Shown here one piece after another: positions 15,930 through 25,406 of a stretch of 64,000 nucleotides of DNA. Both the position numbers and the translations under genes were made by a program. A model generated the notes under the pieces. It was given only the letters and a program-made list of their open reading frames with translations, had not been told where the DNA came from and searched no databases. This stretch comes from JAHCIE01 sp034431435 (GTDB lineage Bacteria > Chloroflexota > Anaerolineae > Epilineales > JAHCIE01), in assembly GCA_034431435.1 (NCBI GenBank), contig DAOUDG010000059.1, forward strand, positions 1 to 64,000, read 5' to 3'. Position 1 is the first letter of the stretch; every line of letters starts with the position of its first letter.

Positions 15930-18900
15930 TCAAATGACGTTTGAGAGGCCTTGATAGTCACGCATTTCATGGTCAGCCTGCTGAGAAAGCCACATTTTCA
16001 CCAAATCCATGGTGAATCCGATGCGTTCGGTGCTGGCGGGGGGGTCGCCCTCGATAAAGTCGCGACGCTTCAAGTCCTCGATCAGGTGATCGCGTTCGCG
16101 GCGCAGGATGTTGATGTTGTATTCTTCCAGCTTCTGAACAACCTCCTCGATGCCAACGTAGCGCCGCCCTTGCCCCACCACGCGAGCCAGTGCGGCCAGG
16201 ATAACGCGATGCTCGGCGCTGAGTTGCGCATAGCCGTTGGCGATGTTGCCCATCGCATCCTGAATGACGTGGGGCAGAGCGTCGATGACATCCGTCAGGT
16301 CGATGGCGTGGCGGCCCTCCGCCTTGATTGCCTCGAAGAGGGTGTGGCAGATGTACTGGATGAAGTACGGGTGACCGTGGGTGACATCCAGGATGCGATC
16401 CACGGCCAGATCGTCGTATTCCACCAGGTCTTCTACGGGCAGGCAGATGAGTTGTCGGGCATCGCCCTCGGCCAGGAAGCCGATCTGGCGGCGGAAGGCA
16501 GTGTTGAACAGGATGGTCTTGGGGTCTTCGACCATGGCCCGCACGCTGTGCGCGCCGGTGAAGATGAAGGCAAGTTGATCCTGGTGCTGGATGAGCGCGC
16601 GGATATGGTCGGCGACGGACAGGTCGATGAGGCCGCGTCGGAAGCGGTCCAGCAGCAGGTCGAACTCGTCGAGCATGATGACCAGCGTGCGACCTCGGAG
16701 GGCAACGACGGCGTCGCGGATGAACTCGTCAAAGCGCAGGCCGGGCATCGCCTCGAAGTTGGCCAGCGACGGGGGAGCCAGGACGATGCCCTTGTCGGCG
16801 AGCTTATCGCGCAGTCGATGCGCCAGTCCGTAGTAGAAGTGGGCCGTGGTGTCGAGCCAGTAGGCCATCTGTTGGAGGTCGAGCAGGGCGAAGACGTAGC
16901 GCCCGCCACCAAAGCGCGGCAAGTTCTCGATATGGTACAGCACCGACGTCTTGCCGGTGCGGCGCTCGCCGTACAGGATGAGGACGTTGTGGCCGTGCTT
17001 GCCAACCAGCTGCTCCTCGACCCACTTGAGGGTGGCCTGCCGACCGAAGAACATCTCCTGCACGCGAATGGGAGGACCGGCAATGTAGGGGTTGAGGCCA
17101 ATGTCGCGCGGCGACGGCTGGTCGCGCACCAGCTCCACCACGACGCGGTTCTCGCCCACGTGGCTGAGGCGATGGGCGTCCTCGTAGCGCAGGCGGAAGG
17201 TGAGCGGCACGTTCCCGTCGCGCGTGGCCTGGACCCGCAGGTCGAGGCGGTAGGTTTGCTGCGGTTCGATGGCTGGCAGCAGCCAGGATGTCTCCGTCAT
17301 GGTCAACCCGGCGCGGGCGATGGCCTTGCTGTCCAGCGAGACGCGGACGGCTCGAGCCGCGCCATCGCCCCCATTGTGAACCACGGCGGCCAGTGTCACG
17401 GGGCGGCCGGCGTGGAGGCGAACGCGCTCTGTCACCAGGGAGAGGGTCAGGTCGGGCGCGCCGCTGGCCTCGACGGCGGCGCGGCGCATCAGTTCGCGCC
17501 AGTGGCGAATCACGTCCAAGAAGGGCGCGAGGTCGAGGCGCGAGGCGTCCAGGGCATCTTCCAGGCCGCGCAGGCGCTGCTCCAGCGCCTGAAGGCCGAG
17601 GCGGCGGTTGGTCACACCTGAGGCTTCGCCGCCCGCTGTCGCCAGGTAGACCTCCGCCTGCTTGCCGATGCGGCCCAGGGAACGCAGGACCTCCTGGACC
17701 TGGGGGCGAAGCCAGGCTTCCCCCTCGGTCAGCCAGTAGAGTTGGCGGCTGGCGTCGGCCAGGTCGCGCGCGTTCTGATACGCGCCGAAGGCATCGGCCG
17801 TGACATACGACAGGTACACTTCGCGACCGTGACCCCACCACCCCAGGTCGGCGGTGCGGTCGAGCGCGCCCCTGGCCGAAAAGCGTTGGGTGAGCAGGCC
17901 ATGCCACACGCGCGCCACCTCGTAGGCTGGCTCGGCGGTGGTCGCGGCGCGCGCTGCAAACTCGGCCAGCAGGTCGATGGCGTTACCGCGCAAGGTGGTG
18001 TTACTGCCCAGGCACACCGCCTCAATCAGCGGATCGATCGCGCGCGGCCCAAGCTGACGGACGATGGCGATGCCAGCCTTGCGGACACGGTCGTCGGGAT
18101 CACCGAGGGCGGCCACGGATGGTGGCAGGGCGGTCGCCGGGTTGAGGCGGGCGAGGGCCGCCAGGAGCGCGGCGCGCGCTTCGGGGTCGTCCTCCACGGT
18201 GAGCGCGGCGGCGATGGGGTCCCCGGCATCGACAATCTCGGCGGCGGCGAGCGCCTGGGCTGCCTCGATTCGCAGGCCGGGGTCAGAATCGCCCAGCGCT
18301 GCCAGGAGGCTGGCGACGGCCTGCGGTGTAGGTGTCTGGCCGAGCAGACGAGCCGCGGCGCGTCTCGTCTCCGGGTCGGCGCGGCGCATTACCCGCAGCA
18401 GGGCCGTCACCAGGGATGCATCAATGACCACGCCGGGGGAACGGGAGGCGATTTCGATCACGCGGCCCTGTAGCTCTGGCTCGGCCGCGGCGGTGCGCAG
18501 CATGAGAGGCACGGCCTCGGCCCCCAGGCGGGTGAGCGCGGCGTCGGCGCGCACGCGGACTCGCACCCGTGGGTCGCCGAGGGCGCGGGTGAGGGCCACG
18601 ACCACAGCCGGATCGCGGTCGGGCGGCTCGGCCAGCATGTCGATGGCGAGGTCGGCGGCGGGGCTGCCCGGCCGACCGAGTTCCTCAATCAGGGCGAGCC
18701 GCATCGGTGCGCCCATGCGGCTCAGCAGGGCGGCCACCTGGGGTCGCGAAGGGGCGCCGGGGGCTGACAGGACGGCGAGCACCAGGGCGGGGTCACGGCG
18801 GCCGAGGTCGACGAGAGTATCCGCGACTCCCGGCGTGGGCGCGGACAGCAGCGCGTTCGCCAGGATGGGTGCGCCCAAAGCGCGCATGTCCGCCAGGGCG

Positions 18901-20510
18901 CGCGCGGCGGCCTCAGCCGCCCGCGCATCGTGGCCGACGATGACCTCGGCCAGGCTAGGGATGGCCGCCTCACCGGCGACAGCCAGGCCGAGAATCGCCA
19001 TCTCCCGCGCGCTATCACGGGGATCGCTCAACGTCAGCACGAGGGGCGCAACGCCACGCTCGCCAGCGTGACCGAGGGCCTCAGCGGCGGCGCGGGCGAC
19101 AATGGGGTCGTCGTCGGCCAGCCGGGCGCGCAACTCGCGGCGCACGCTTTCGCTGCCCGATGCGCCGAGGGCGGCGACGGCGGCGGCGCGAACGTGGGGT
19201 GACGGGTAGCGGGCCAGGGCCAGCGCGCCCGCGATAGGGTCGCGGGTATCGAGCATGCCCTGGTGGTCGGCCAGACTCTGACCCAGGGAGCGAATTGTGA
19301 CTGTGTCGGCCTCGGCCTGTGCGCGTTGTAGCACATCGAGAGCGCCCACCAGCGCAACCTCCCGCGCATCTCGCGGCGGGTCGGGCATCTCTTCGAGAAT
19401 GCGCAGGGTGAGGGAGACGAGGGACTGGAGGTAGGCGGCCGGTGTGTCGGGCGCGGAAGAGCGAAAGGTAGCCAGGGCGCGGTCGAGGAGGGTGGTGGCG
19501 TCGGGGGACCGGGCTGTCCAGAGGGCGATGGTTTCGCGCCAGTCGGGGTCGGCCAGGTGGGTGGTCAGGGCGGCGAGGGTGGCCGATGGTGAGCAGGCAG
19601 CGAGATGGTGGGCCAGGGCGGGGTGGGCAAAGCTCCATGCGCCGGGCCTCGGCTCATAGATCAGTCGCTCTAGCCTGGGGTCATAGGCCAGCGCTTCCCC
19701 GCTGAGCTGCGCCTGCCAGGCGGCATCGGCGGCCTGGCGAGCTGCCGGGGCGTCGCCGTCGCCAAGCAGCTGCGTGAGCCACGCGCCATACAGGGGGGCG
19801 AGTCGCCCGCCAGGGGGGAGTGACCCGGCGAGGACGTTGCAGAAGACAGCGCTGGCGGCCGCGGCCGAGCGAGCCTCAGCGTGGCTGCCGATGCGGCCCA
19901 GGGTCAGGCGGGAGTCGGCGCTATTCTGCAGGAGCCAGGCGCGGGCGAGGGACCAGTCGGTGTCAAGGGTGGCAAGAGTCAGGTCGCCGGGCCAGACGGC
20001 GCCGGACGTCCGCGCGCTCAGGACGATGAGGCGCGAGTTCGGGTAAGCGACGATGCAGGCGGTGAGCCACCCGGCGAGAGCCGCATCGGCCTCGACGTTG
20101 GCGACGAGCCACACGACCTGCCCCTGGGCGAGGGCGGCGGCCACGGCGTTGGGGCGTTCGCGCGCGCCGCGCGCCGCTGCGGCCTGGGCGGCGAACTGCT
20201 CCGGGGAGACGGTGGGCGCGGCGGTCAGCGGGATGCCCCAGTAGGGGGCGAAGACGGGGCGCGCCGCCAGTGCGGCCAGCAAGCTCGGCCCGTCGCCGCC
20301 CGGCGGGTCGACGAGGAGCAGGCGGGGAGCCTGACGGAGCGCGTCGTTTACCTCGCGGGGCGGGCCACCATCGACGCGGAGGCGCAGCGGGAGAGCCACG
20401 CCATTGTTCGCGGGCGCTGGCGCAGTGGCAGGCCCGGGAGCGACAGAGTGGAAGAGGTGTTGGAACGCAAGCCCCAGGCGGCGGAGGGGCGACCGTGCGC
20501 GGTCCGTCAT
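15930..20510 (-). CDS. Giant NACHT-like / HEAT-repeat / AAA ATPase protein
   Basis: This 1526-residue protein has several parts. Residues 45-350 look like a decayed NACHT module: the P-loop is DPPGGDGPSLL (68-78, no lysine), and near its end is the NACHT-type WSFAHPALAHHLAA. About ten HEAT repeats (about 400-860) follow, then a helical region, and a beta-sandwich (about 1030-1150; AAVVHNGGDGAARAVRVSL) resembling CARDB. An intact AAA ATPase ends the protein, with Walker A GERRTGKTS (1181-1189), Walker B VIMLDEFD (about 1278-1285) and a winged helix after about 1420. It has no signal peptide. The ATG at 20510 lacks a Shine-Dalgarno sequence; a TTG at 20546 in frame is an alternative. STAND-type sensing or regulation is inference. 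Confidence 0.75.
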   Translation of the reverse strand: MTDRARSPLRRLGLAFQHLFHSVAPGPATAPAPANNGVALPLRLRVDGGPPREVNDALRQAPRLLLVDPPGGDGPSLLAALAARPVFAPYWGIPLTAAPTVSPEQFAAQAAAARGARERPNAVAAALAQGQVVWLVANVEADAALAGWLTACIVAYPNSRLIVLSARTSGAVWPGDLTLATLDTDWSLARAWLLQNSADSRLTLGRIGSHAEARSAAAASAVFCNVLAGSLPPGGRLAPLYGAWLTQLLGDGDAPAARQAADAAWQAQLSGEALAYDPRLERLIYEPRPGAWSFAHPALAHHLAACSPSATLAALTTHLADPDWRETIALWTARSPDATTLLDRALATFRSSAPDTPAAYLQSLVSLTLRILEEMPDPPRDAREVALVGALDVLQRAQAEADTVTIRSLGQSLADHQGMLDTRDPIAGALALARYPSPHVRAAAVAALGASGSESVRRELRARLADDDPIVARAAAEALGHAGERGVAPLVLTLSDPRDSAREMAILGLAVAGEAAIPSLAEVIVGHDARAAEAAARALADMRALGAPILANALLSAPTPGVADTLVDLGRRDPALVLAVLSAPGAPSRPQVAALLSRMGAPMRLALIEELGRPGSPAADLAIDMLAEPPDRDPAVVVALTRALGDPRVRVRVRADAALTRLGAEAVPLMLRTAAAEPELQGRVIEIASRSPGVVIDASLVTALLRVMRRADPETRRAAARLLGQTPTPQAVASLLAALGDSDPGLRIEAAQALAAAEIVDAGDPIAAALTVEDDPEARAALLAALARLNPATALPPSVAALGDPDDRVRKAGIAIVRQLGPRAIDPLIEAVCLGSNTTLRGNAIDLLAEFAARAATTAEPAYEVARVWHGLLTQRFSARGALDRTADLGWWGHGREVYLSYVTADAFGAYQNARDLADASRQLYWLTEGEAWLRPQVQEVLRSLGRIGKQAEVYLATAGGEASGVTNRRLGLQALEQRLRGLEDALDASRLDLAPFLDVIRHWRELMRRAAVEASGAPDLTLSLVTERVRLHAGRPVTLAAVVHNGGDGAARAVRVSLDSKAIARAGLTMTETSWLLPAIEPQQTYRLDLRVQATRDGNVPLTFRLRYEDAHRLSHVGENRVVVELVRDQPSPRDIGLNPYIAGPPIRVQEMFFGRQATLKWVEEQLVGKHGHNVLILYGERRTGKTSVLYHIENLPRFGGGRYVFALLDLQQMAYWLDTTAHFYYGLAHRLRDKLADKGIVLAPPSLANFEAMPGLRFDEFIRDAVVALRGRTLVIMLDEFDLLLDRFRRGLIDLSVADHIRALIQHQDQLAFIFTGAHSVRAMVEDPKTILFNTAFRRQIGFLAEGDARQLICLPVEDLVEYDDLAVDRILDVTHGHPYFIQYICHTLFEAIKAEGRHAIDLTDVIDALPHVIQDAMGNIANGYAQLSAEHRVILAALARVVGQGRRYVGIEEVVQKLEEYNINILRRERDHLIEDLKRRDFIEGDPPASTERIGFTMDLVKMWLSQQADHEMRDYQGLSNVI

Positions 20511-20733
20511 GACGACCGTTAGCTGGCGGCGGACGGGCAGAGACAAGCGCTGGCGGACATGGACAGTATTATAGCATATAGAAACCTACGACGGTTAATA
20601 GCAGGTAACACGTCAGTATTTCGTCAGAGTCTGGTAACCTGCTGAATAGGGTGCGACTAGTCCGGGGTGTTCGAAATGCTGATATGATAGGGCCGTTCGC
20701 TTCGCTCCACCCCATTTCCCCAGACGAGGCACT
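20511..20733. other. Divergent intergenic region between the giant AAA gene and the Tad operon
   Basis: It holds the extended -10 promoter of the minus-strand gene (20568-20576). A 13-codon reading frame on that transcript starts at 20560 and stops at 20520 in another frame. A weak -10-like TATGAT at 20683-20688 is on the plus strand, for the pilus operon, without a matching -35. The centre (20580-20650) is AT-richer than its surroundings. Confidence 0.45.
20568..20576 (-). promoter_or_regulatory. Extended -10 promoter of the giant AAA gene
   Basis: TGCTATAAT on the minus strand is the same nine bases used at 8574 and 46110. Transcription would start near 20561, about 50 bases before the ATG at 20510. 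Confidence 0.55.
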
Positions 20734-21735
20734 ATGAAAGTCGTAGTCGCCACCCGCACGCTCGACGTGCTCGATTCACTGCAACGCGCTGGCATCAATG
20801 GGACATCGACGCACAAGGCTCTGTTCACTGGACAGGTCTACGACGCGCTGCCCGGCGCGAACCTGGTCATCGTCGACTTCGATGATCTGGTTCCGCATCC
20901 CTACACCACCGACATGCTGCGTGGTTTGCTGACGGAGGGCAATATCCTGAACGTCAGCGGGGCTGACTTCATGGCCCGGCCCCAGCACTGGCTGGAAGAG
21001 GCGCGACGGTCCAATGGCCTATCGACCGATCTGCCCAGCAAGCGGATTATCGCCTTCACCTCCTACTCCGGCGGCACCGGCCGCACGACGCTGGCGATCG
21101 ACACGGCGCTGTACTTTGCGCGCCGCACACATCTGCCCGTCTTCCTGACGGAGTTCGCCTATGGGGAGTCGGCCCTCGCCCCGCTGACCGACCCCAAAGC
21201 TCCCCACATGTTCGACCTTATCACCCAGGCGGACGTTGAACCGCTGAAGTGGAAGGGCGTCACCCTGGCCCCGATGGACTACGAGAACTGCCGCGACCTG
21301 TCGCCCCAGCTGGTCATGCGCTGGCTGCGGGAGCAGATGGACAATCATGTCCTGGCCGTGATCGACGGCCACTGGCCGCACGCCATGCTTGGCGGTTCCC
21401 TGTCCGTCCGCGACGACGTGAACGACTGGTTCGTGCTGGCGACGCCACGGCCCGACGCGGTCGAGAATGGGTTGAAGCTGCGCGACGAGTTGGGACCGAA
21501 GCGCGCCAGACTGGTGTTGAACATGATGGGTGGCGCGCTGGACAGCATGACGCTGAACGGCATCAAGCGGGAGATGGACCTGCCGAAGGTCAACCAGGCG
21601 GACCGGTTCGAGGGCCGCCTGGGTCGCACAATCCTGGCGCTGACGTACGGGCGCGACACCTGGAGAAAGTATGAGCCTAAGACCGTTTTTACTAGCATTA
21701 GCTCTGCTTTTGGGGGTGGTCGGAATCATAATTAG
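20734..21735 (+). CDS. tadZ: TadZ/CpaE-like pilus localisation ATPase
   Basis: This 333-residue protein opens the Tad operon. Residues 1-95 form a receiver-like domain without conserved phosphorylation residues. The rest is a MinD/ParA fold with the P-loop SGGTGRTT (112-119), in which both lysines of the deviant Walker A (KGGxGKT) are replaced, the second by arginine. TadZ proteins place the pilus machine at the pole or membrane, and several have such degraded P-loops. GAGG precedes the ATG. Its last 65 bases overlap the start of cpaB, an unusually long overlap. Confidence 0.85.
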   Translation: MKVVVATRTLDVLDSLQRAGINGTSTHKALFTGQVYDALPGANLVIVDFDDLVPHPYTTDMLRGLLTEGNILNVSGADFMARPQHWLEEARRSNGLSTDLPSKRIIAFTSYSGGTGRTTLAIDTALYFARRTHLPVFLTEFAYGESALAPLTDPKAPHMFDLITQADVEPLKWKGVTLAPMDYENCRDLSPQLVMRWLREQMDNHVLAVIDGHWPHAMLGGSLSVRDDVNDWFVLATPRPDAVENGLKLRDELGPKRARLVLNMMGGALDSMTLNGIKREMDLPKVNQADRFEGRLGRTILALTYGRDTWRKYEPKTVFTSISSAFGGGRNHN

Positions 21736-22627
21736 CTGGCCGCGCGCCGAGCCAGCTCCGCCGCCTCGCAAAGTGGCCTTCATCAAGCAGGACATCCCCT
21801 CCTATACAGTCATCACCCAGGACATGATCGAGGAGAAGGAAGTCGCGGCTGCGGAGGCCAAGAACGCCCCGACCGCGCCCGAGGTGGTTGGGCGCATGAC
21901 CACGCGCAACATCAGCAAAGGCCAGATGGTCACCGAACTGTCGGCCCTGACCCCCGAGCAGGTGCGCTACGTGTCGGACCTGGGGTTGGAGATCATCTCC
22001 TTCCCGGCGCGCTTTGATGAGGTCGTCGGCGGCCAGTTGAAGCCGGGGCATCGCATCAACCTCTACGCCTACCGTGGCGAGCGCGGGACGAATACGACCT
22101 ACGGGCGGCCGCCCGAGGTGCGCCTCATCGCGACGGACATTGCGGTGGTGGACGTGCGGACTCGTGGGGGCGATGCCTCGGCGCGTCTCGCGCCGACGCC
22201 CACGGCGGGCGCGCAGCGCAGCAGCCTGTTCGGCGCATCGACCGCGAGCGACTCGCGCCAGGAGCCGGGCAGCGTCGTCACGGTGGCGGTGAAGCCGGAA
22301 CTGGCGTACATGCTGGTGGACACGCTGGGCGCGCAAGGCTTCGATGCCTGGGTCACGTTGGCCGCGAACCGCGCGGCGCAGGTGACTGTCACGCCGACCC
22401 CACTGCCTGCGACAGTCACGCCTGTCGCGGCGACCCCTACGCTGGACCCGCGCCCCGTGCAGACGGCCGTCGCGGCGACGGCGACGGCGGCAGCGGCCAG
22501 GAATAGTACCCCCAGCAGTGGCAGCGGGACCAGCGGCGGCGCGGGCGCGGGCGCGGGCGCGGGCAGCGCCTTCCAACCCAGCGCGACGCCGGGTCGCATC
22601 CCGACCACGGGTGGAGAGAAGCCGTAG
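21671..22627 (+). CDS. cpaB: CpaB/RcpC pilus assembly protein (SAF domain)
   Basis: This 318-residue membrane-anchored extracytoplasmic protein has a hydrophobic N-terminal helix (residues 4-22) and a SAF domain (about 35-105; KQDIPSYTVITQDMIEE). The CpaB-type RcpC domain runs to about 230 (PARFDEVVGGQLKPGHRINLYA). The tail (240-318) is Thr/Pro/Ala/Gly-rich with a GAGAGAG run, probably a flexible wall-spanning segment. In diderms this protein contacts the secretin and wall; here no secretin gene is present. GGAG lies before the ATG inside the end of tadZ. Confidence 0.9.
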   Translation: MSLRPFLLALALLLGVVGIIISWPRAEPAPPPRKVAFIKQDIPSYTVITQDMIEEKEVAAAEAKNAPTAPEVVGRMTTRNISKGQMVTELSALTPEQVRYVSDLGLEIISFPARFDEVVGGQLKPGHRINLYAYRGERGTNTTYGRPPEVRLIATDIAVVDVRTRGGDASARLAPTPTAGAQRSSLFGASTASDSRQEPGSVVTVAVKPELAYMLVDTLGAQGFDAWVTLAANRAAQVTVTPTPLPATVTPVAATPTLDPRPVQTAVAATATAAAARNSTPSSGSGTSGGAGAGAGAGSAFQPSATPGRIPTTGGEKP

Positions 22628-23875
22628 ATGTCCACCCTCGTCACCAACGGCGCGTCGCGCACCGTCGTTCGCCTCAACCAGGGACACATTGCACCGGGTG
22701 GCTACGACTACAACGACATCGTCACCCAGGTGCAGGACTACTGCGTCCAGAAAGAGATCAACGTCCCGCGCTGGCGCACGGCGACCGAGGAAGACAAACT
22801 CGCGTTCCACGCCAACGTGCTGCGAGCGATGAAGGCGCTGGGCATTCGGGTGGCCGAAGAAGACCGTCAGAGTGTGGCCAGCGAGGTGTCTCAGCGCATC
22901 ATCGGCATGGGCATTCTTCAGCCTTACCTGGAGACCGAGGGCGTCGAGGAAATCATCGTCCGCGACGGCTTCGTGCAGACGGAGCGCAACGGCCAGATTC
23001 AGGATGAGGGCCTCATCGCCCCCGATAAGTACTTCTACCAGCTGGCGCGGCGCATCGCCGACCTCGAAGGCAAGGAACTGGGCGCGGAAGACCCGCAGAT
23101 CAAGCTGGGCCTGCCCGACGGCTCGCGTCTCACGGCGACCATCCCGCCCCTGTCGCGGCGCGGGACGGCCATCAACGTGCGGCGCTTCTCGCTACGCAAG
23201 CTGACTTTCGACGACCTGCTCGAATCGGGGTCGTGCGACCAGGAGACGGTGGACTTCCTGACCGAGATCGCAGAGTCGATGCGCGTCAGCGTCCTGTTCG
23301 CGGGACGCCCTGGCGCGGGCAAGACGACGTGGCTCAACGCCTTCTCGACGTACCTGCCGGCGGCGGTGCAGGCGTCGTGTGTCGAGACGTTCCAGGAGCT
23401 GCAGATGGGTGTCGAGCATCCGTTGCACATGGTGGTGGAGGAAGGCACGCAGGCCATGGCCGACGCCATCAACACCATCATCCTGCGTATGCGGCCCGAC
23501 GTGCTGCTCATCGGTGAGGTGGTGGCGACGGAGGCCATCGAGTATATCCTGGCGTTGAACCTGGGCATCATCGCCCACACGACGACCCACTCCCACAGCG
23601 CGCGCCTGGCGCTGACCCGCATGGAGTCGCTGTCGGAACGGTCGGGCATCCCCCTCAACGAGCGGCGCGACATCATCGGCAGCGGCCTGGGGCTGGTGGT
23701 CTATCTCGCCAAGAGCTATGACCCGACGACGAACCGCTATCGGCGCTACATGCAGGAGATGATGGCGGTGCTTGGCTCAGAGAACGGCCAGTATCGGACC
23801 AAGGTCCTCAAGCGGTGGACCGGCACCGGTTTCAGCCCGCTAGAGGGCGCTAGCGAATTGTGGCGGAAGCTATGA
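22628..23875 (+). CDS. tadA: TadA/CpaF secretion ATPase
   Basis: This 415-residue hexameric motor ATPase drives Flp pilus assembly. An N-terminal domain (1-200) has the family region EGVEEIIVRDG. Walker A is GRPGAGKTT (226-234), Walker B is RPDVLLIGEV (289-298), and the His box HTTTHSHSARLALTR (about 316-330) follows. The start ATG directly abuts the cpaB stop, with GGAGAG upstream. The stop overlaps tadB as ATGA. It is complete and of normal length. Confidence 0.95.
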   Translation: MSTLVTNGASRTVVRLNQGHIAPGGYDYNDIVTQVQDYCVQKEINVPRWRTATEEDKLAFHANVLRAMKALGIRVAEEDRQSVASEVSQRIIGMGILQPYLETEGVEEIIVRDGFVQTERNGQIQDEGLIAPDKYFYQLARRIADLEGKELGAEDPQIKLGLPDGSRLTATIPPLSRRGTAINVRRFSLRKLTFDDLLESGSCDQETVDFLTEIAESMRVSVLFAGRPGAGKTTWLNAFSTYLPAAVQASCVETFQELQMGVEHPLHMVVEEGTQAMADAINTIILRMRPDVLLIGEVVATEAIEYILALNLGIIAHTTTHSHSARLALTRMESLSERSGIPLNERRDIIGSGLGLVVYLAKSYDPTTNRYRRYMQEMMAVLGSENGQYRTKVLKRWTGTGFSPLEGASELWRKL

Positions 23876-24687
23876 TAGGCGTCCTCGCGATTATCGCCTG
23901 CTTTGGCATCATTGCCTACCTGGTCTGGGACGAGTACCGGCTGCGCTCGCGGGTTGGCCGTAAGCAACGGGTGCGCGAGCGGCCGGCGTGGCTATCGTAT
24001 CCACCCCGGACGTACCTCCCGGCCGCGCTGGGCCTGCTGCTGGCGGTCGTGTATCGCGCGCCGCTCATCAGTCTGTTCTTCCTGCTGGCGGGCGTGGGAA
24101 CGACGTGGTATCTGAGCCGACGGCTGCTCATCGCCGAGCGCCTTGAGATGGACAGGCAGATACTGGACCTGGTGGTCGCGTTTCGCGGTATCTACAAGGT
24201 GCGGCCGGCGGTGTTCGCCGCGCTGGAAGAGGCCAGCAAGAAAGTGCCCGACCCTCTGGCAGAGCACGCGGCGGCCTGTGTGCAGGCCTTCTATGTGACA
24301 TCGTCGCCCTCGAAAGCCTACGCGGAGTTGGAACGGCGCGTCCATAACCCGTACATGGACCAGTTCGTGTTCATTCTGGAACGTACCGAGACGGCCAGCC
24401 GCGAGGTGGTGTACGCCGCGCTGGACAACCTGGTGGGCCGCATGCGCCGCCACGAGGAGCTGCGGGCCAAGTCGGAGATTAGCCTGGCGGCCATCACCGG
24501 CCAGACGACGTTCATCCAGGTGCTCAGCCTGATCATCATCTTCGGCATCGGCATCACCGGCGTGCGCAGCTTCTACATCGACTCGCTTCAGTCGCAGTTC
24601 TTGTTCGTCAGCCTGGCGAGCGTGGCGCTGGCAACGTCGTGGTACATTGACCGCCGTACCCAGGCCATCAAGGAGCACGTCCTATGA
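23872..24687 (+). CDS. tadB: TadB-like inner-membrane platform protein
   Basis: This 271-residue protein is one half of the T2SSF-type platform. Helices lie at about 1-18, 45-62, 64-80, 218-236 and 243-258, and a cytoplasmic T2SSF domain (about 90-215) has the LERTETASREVVYAALDNL region. It pairs with TadC and engages the TadA motor. I chose the ATG that overlaps the tadA stop rather than the GTG four codons earlier. The tadC start overlaps its stop as ATGA. Confidence 0.85.
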   Translation: MIGVLAIIACFGIIAYLVWDEYRLRSRVGRKQRVRERPAWLSYPPRTYLPAALGLLLAVVYRAPLISLFFLLAGVGTTWYLSRRLLIAERLEMDRQILDLVVAFRGIYKVRPAVFAALEEASKKVPDPLAEHAAACVQAFYVTSSPSKAYAELERRVHNPYMDQFVFILERTETASREVVYAALDNLVGRMRRHEELRAKSEISLAAITGQTTFIQVLSLIIIFGIGITGVRSFYIDSLQSQFLFVSLASVALATSWYIDRRTQAIKEHVL

Positions 24688-25322
24688 ACTCCGGCTTTGG
24701 GCTGCTGCTGGTGGGCGTGGCCGTGTCCATCGTCGTGGGCGAGTTTGCCCTCGACTTCTGGGGCAAGTATCGCCGCTTCCGCCCGCAACGTGGCGGCGCA
24801 CCGCGCACCGGTTTGGTGGCCCAGGCGCGTTACTGGCTGGACCGTCGCCTGCACCCCAACTACTACCGCGTGGACCTGCCCCTGATTCGCGACTTTGTCG
24901 GCAACTTGCAGCTCGCCATGTCGCTGGAGGAAACGCTATCGGGGGCGCTGATCCGCACCGCCGAGCAGTTCCAGGACCGAGGTATCTTCGGCGTGCGGCT
25001 GATGCGCCACGTGCGCTCGCGGTTGACCATCGCGCCGGACGCGGTCATCGCGGCGCTGGCGAAGGACTTCAACTCGCCAGAACTCGACAACGTGGTGCTG
25101 CGGCTGGACCTGGCGCGGGACAGCGGGCTGACCGCCGTGGACGCGCTGAACGTGAGCCTGGAAGAAATCGAGCACAAGATTCAGATGGCCCTGGAGCGCG
25201 ATATCCAGCGCTCGCCCATTTACCTGACCATCCCGATGGTCGTCGGCGTGTTCTTCGCGACCCTGGCCCTGGCTGCCTATCCGCTGGTGCGCGGGCTGTT
25301 GCAGACGATCACGCTCGAATAG
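24684..25322 (+). CDS. tadC: TadC-like inner-membrane platform protein
   Basis: This 212-residue protein is shorter than typical TadC (about 290). It has one N-terminal helix (about 4-25), a T2SSF domain (about 60-175; LIRDFVGNLQLAMSLEETLSGAL) and one strong C-terminal helix (about 180-205). AAGGAG lies 9 bases before the ATG, within the tadB end. It works with TadB as the membrane base of the pilus. Confidence 0.85.
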   Translation: MNSGFGLLLVGVAVSIVVGEFALDFWGKYRRFRPQRGGAPRTGLVAQARYWLDRRLHPNYYRVDLPLIRDFVGNLQLAMSLEETLSGALIRTAEQFQDRGIFGVRLMRHVRSRLTIAPDAVIAALAKDFNSPELDNVVLRLDLARDSGLTAVDALNVSLEEIEHKIQMALERDIQRSPIYLTIPMVVGVFFATLALAAYPLVRGLLQTITLE

Positions 25323-25406
25323 CCGTGTGACCGTTCCGGCCCGCCGCGGTCGGTGTGTCAATTACGAGACCCCTGCCTTGACAGGCACCGAAAGGAGACT
25401 GCCATA

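Noticed and set aside
15951..17621. 556-residue plus-strand ORF
   Set aside because: Antisense to the AAA domain and beta-sandwich of the giant protein; composition is that of a reverse shadow.
21671..21735. Frameshift in tadZ as the cause of its overlap with cpaB
   Set aside because: Both proteins read naturally up to and from the overlap, and cpaB has a good ribosome-binding site there; kept as a true overlap.
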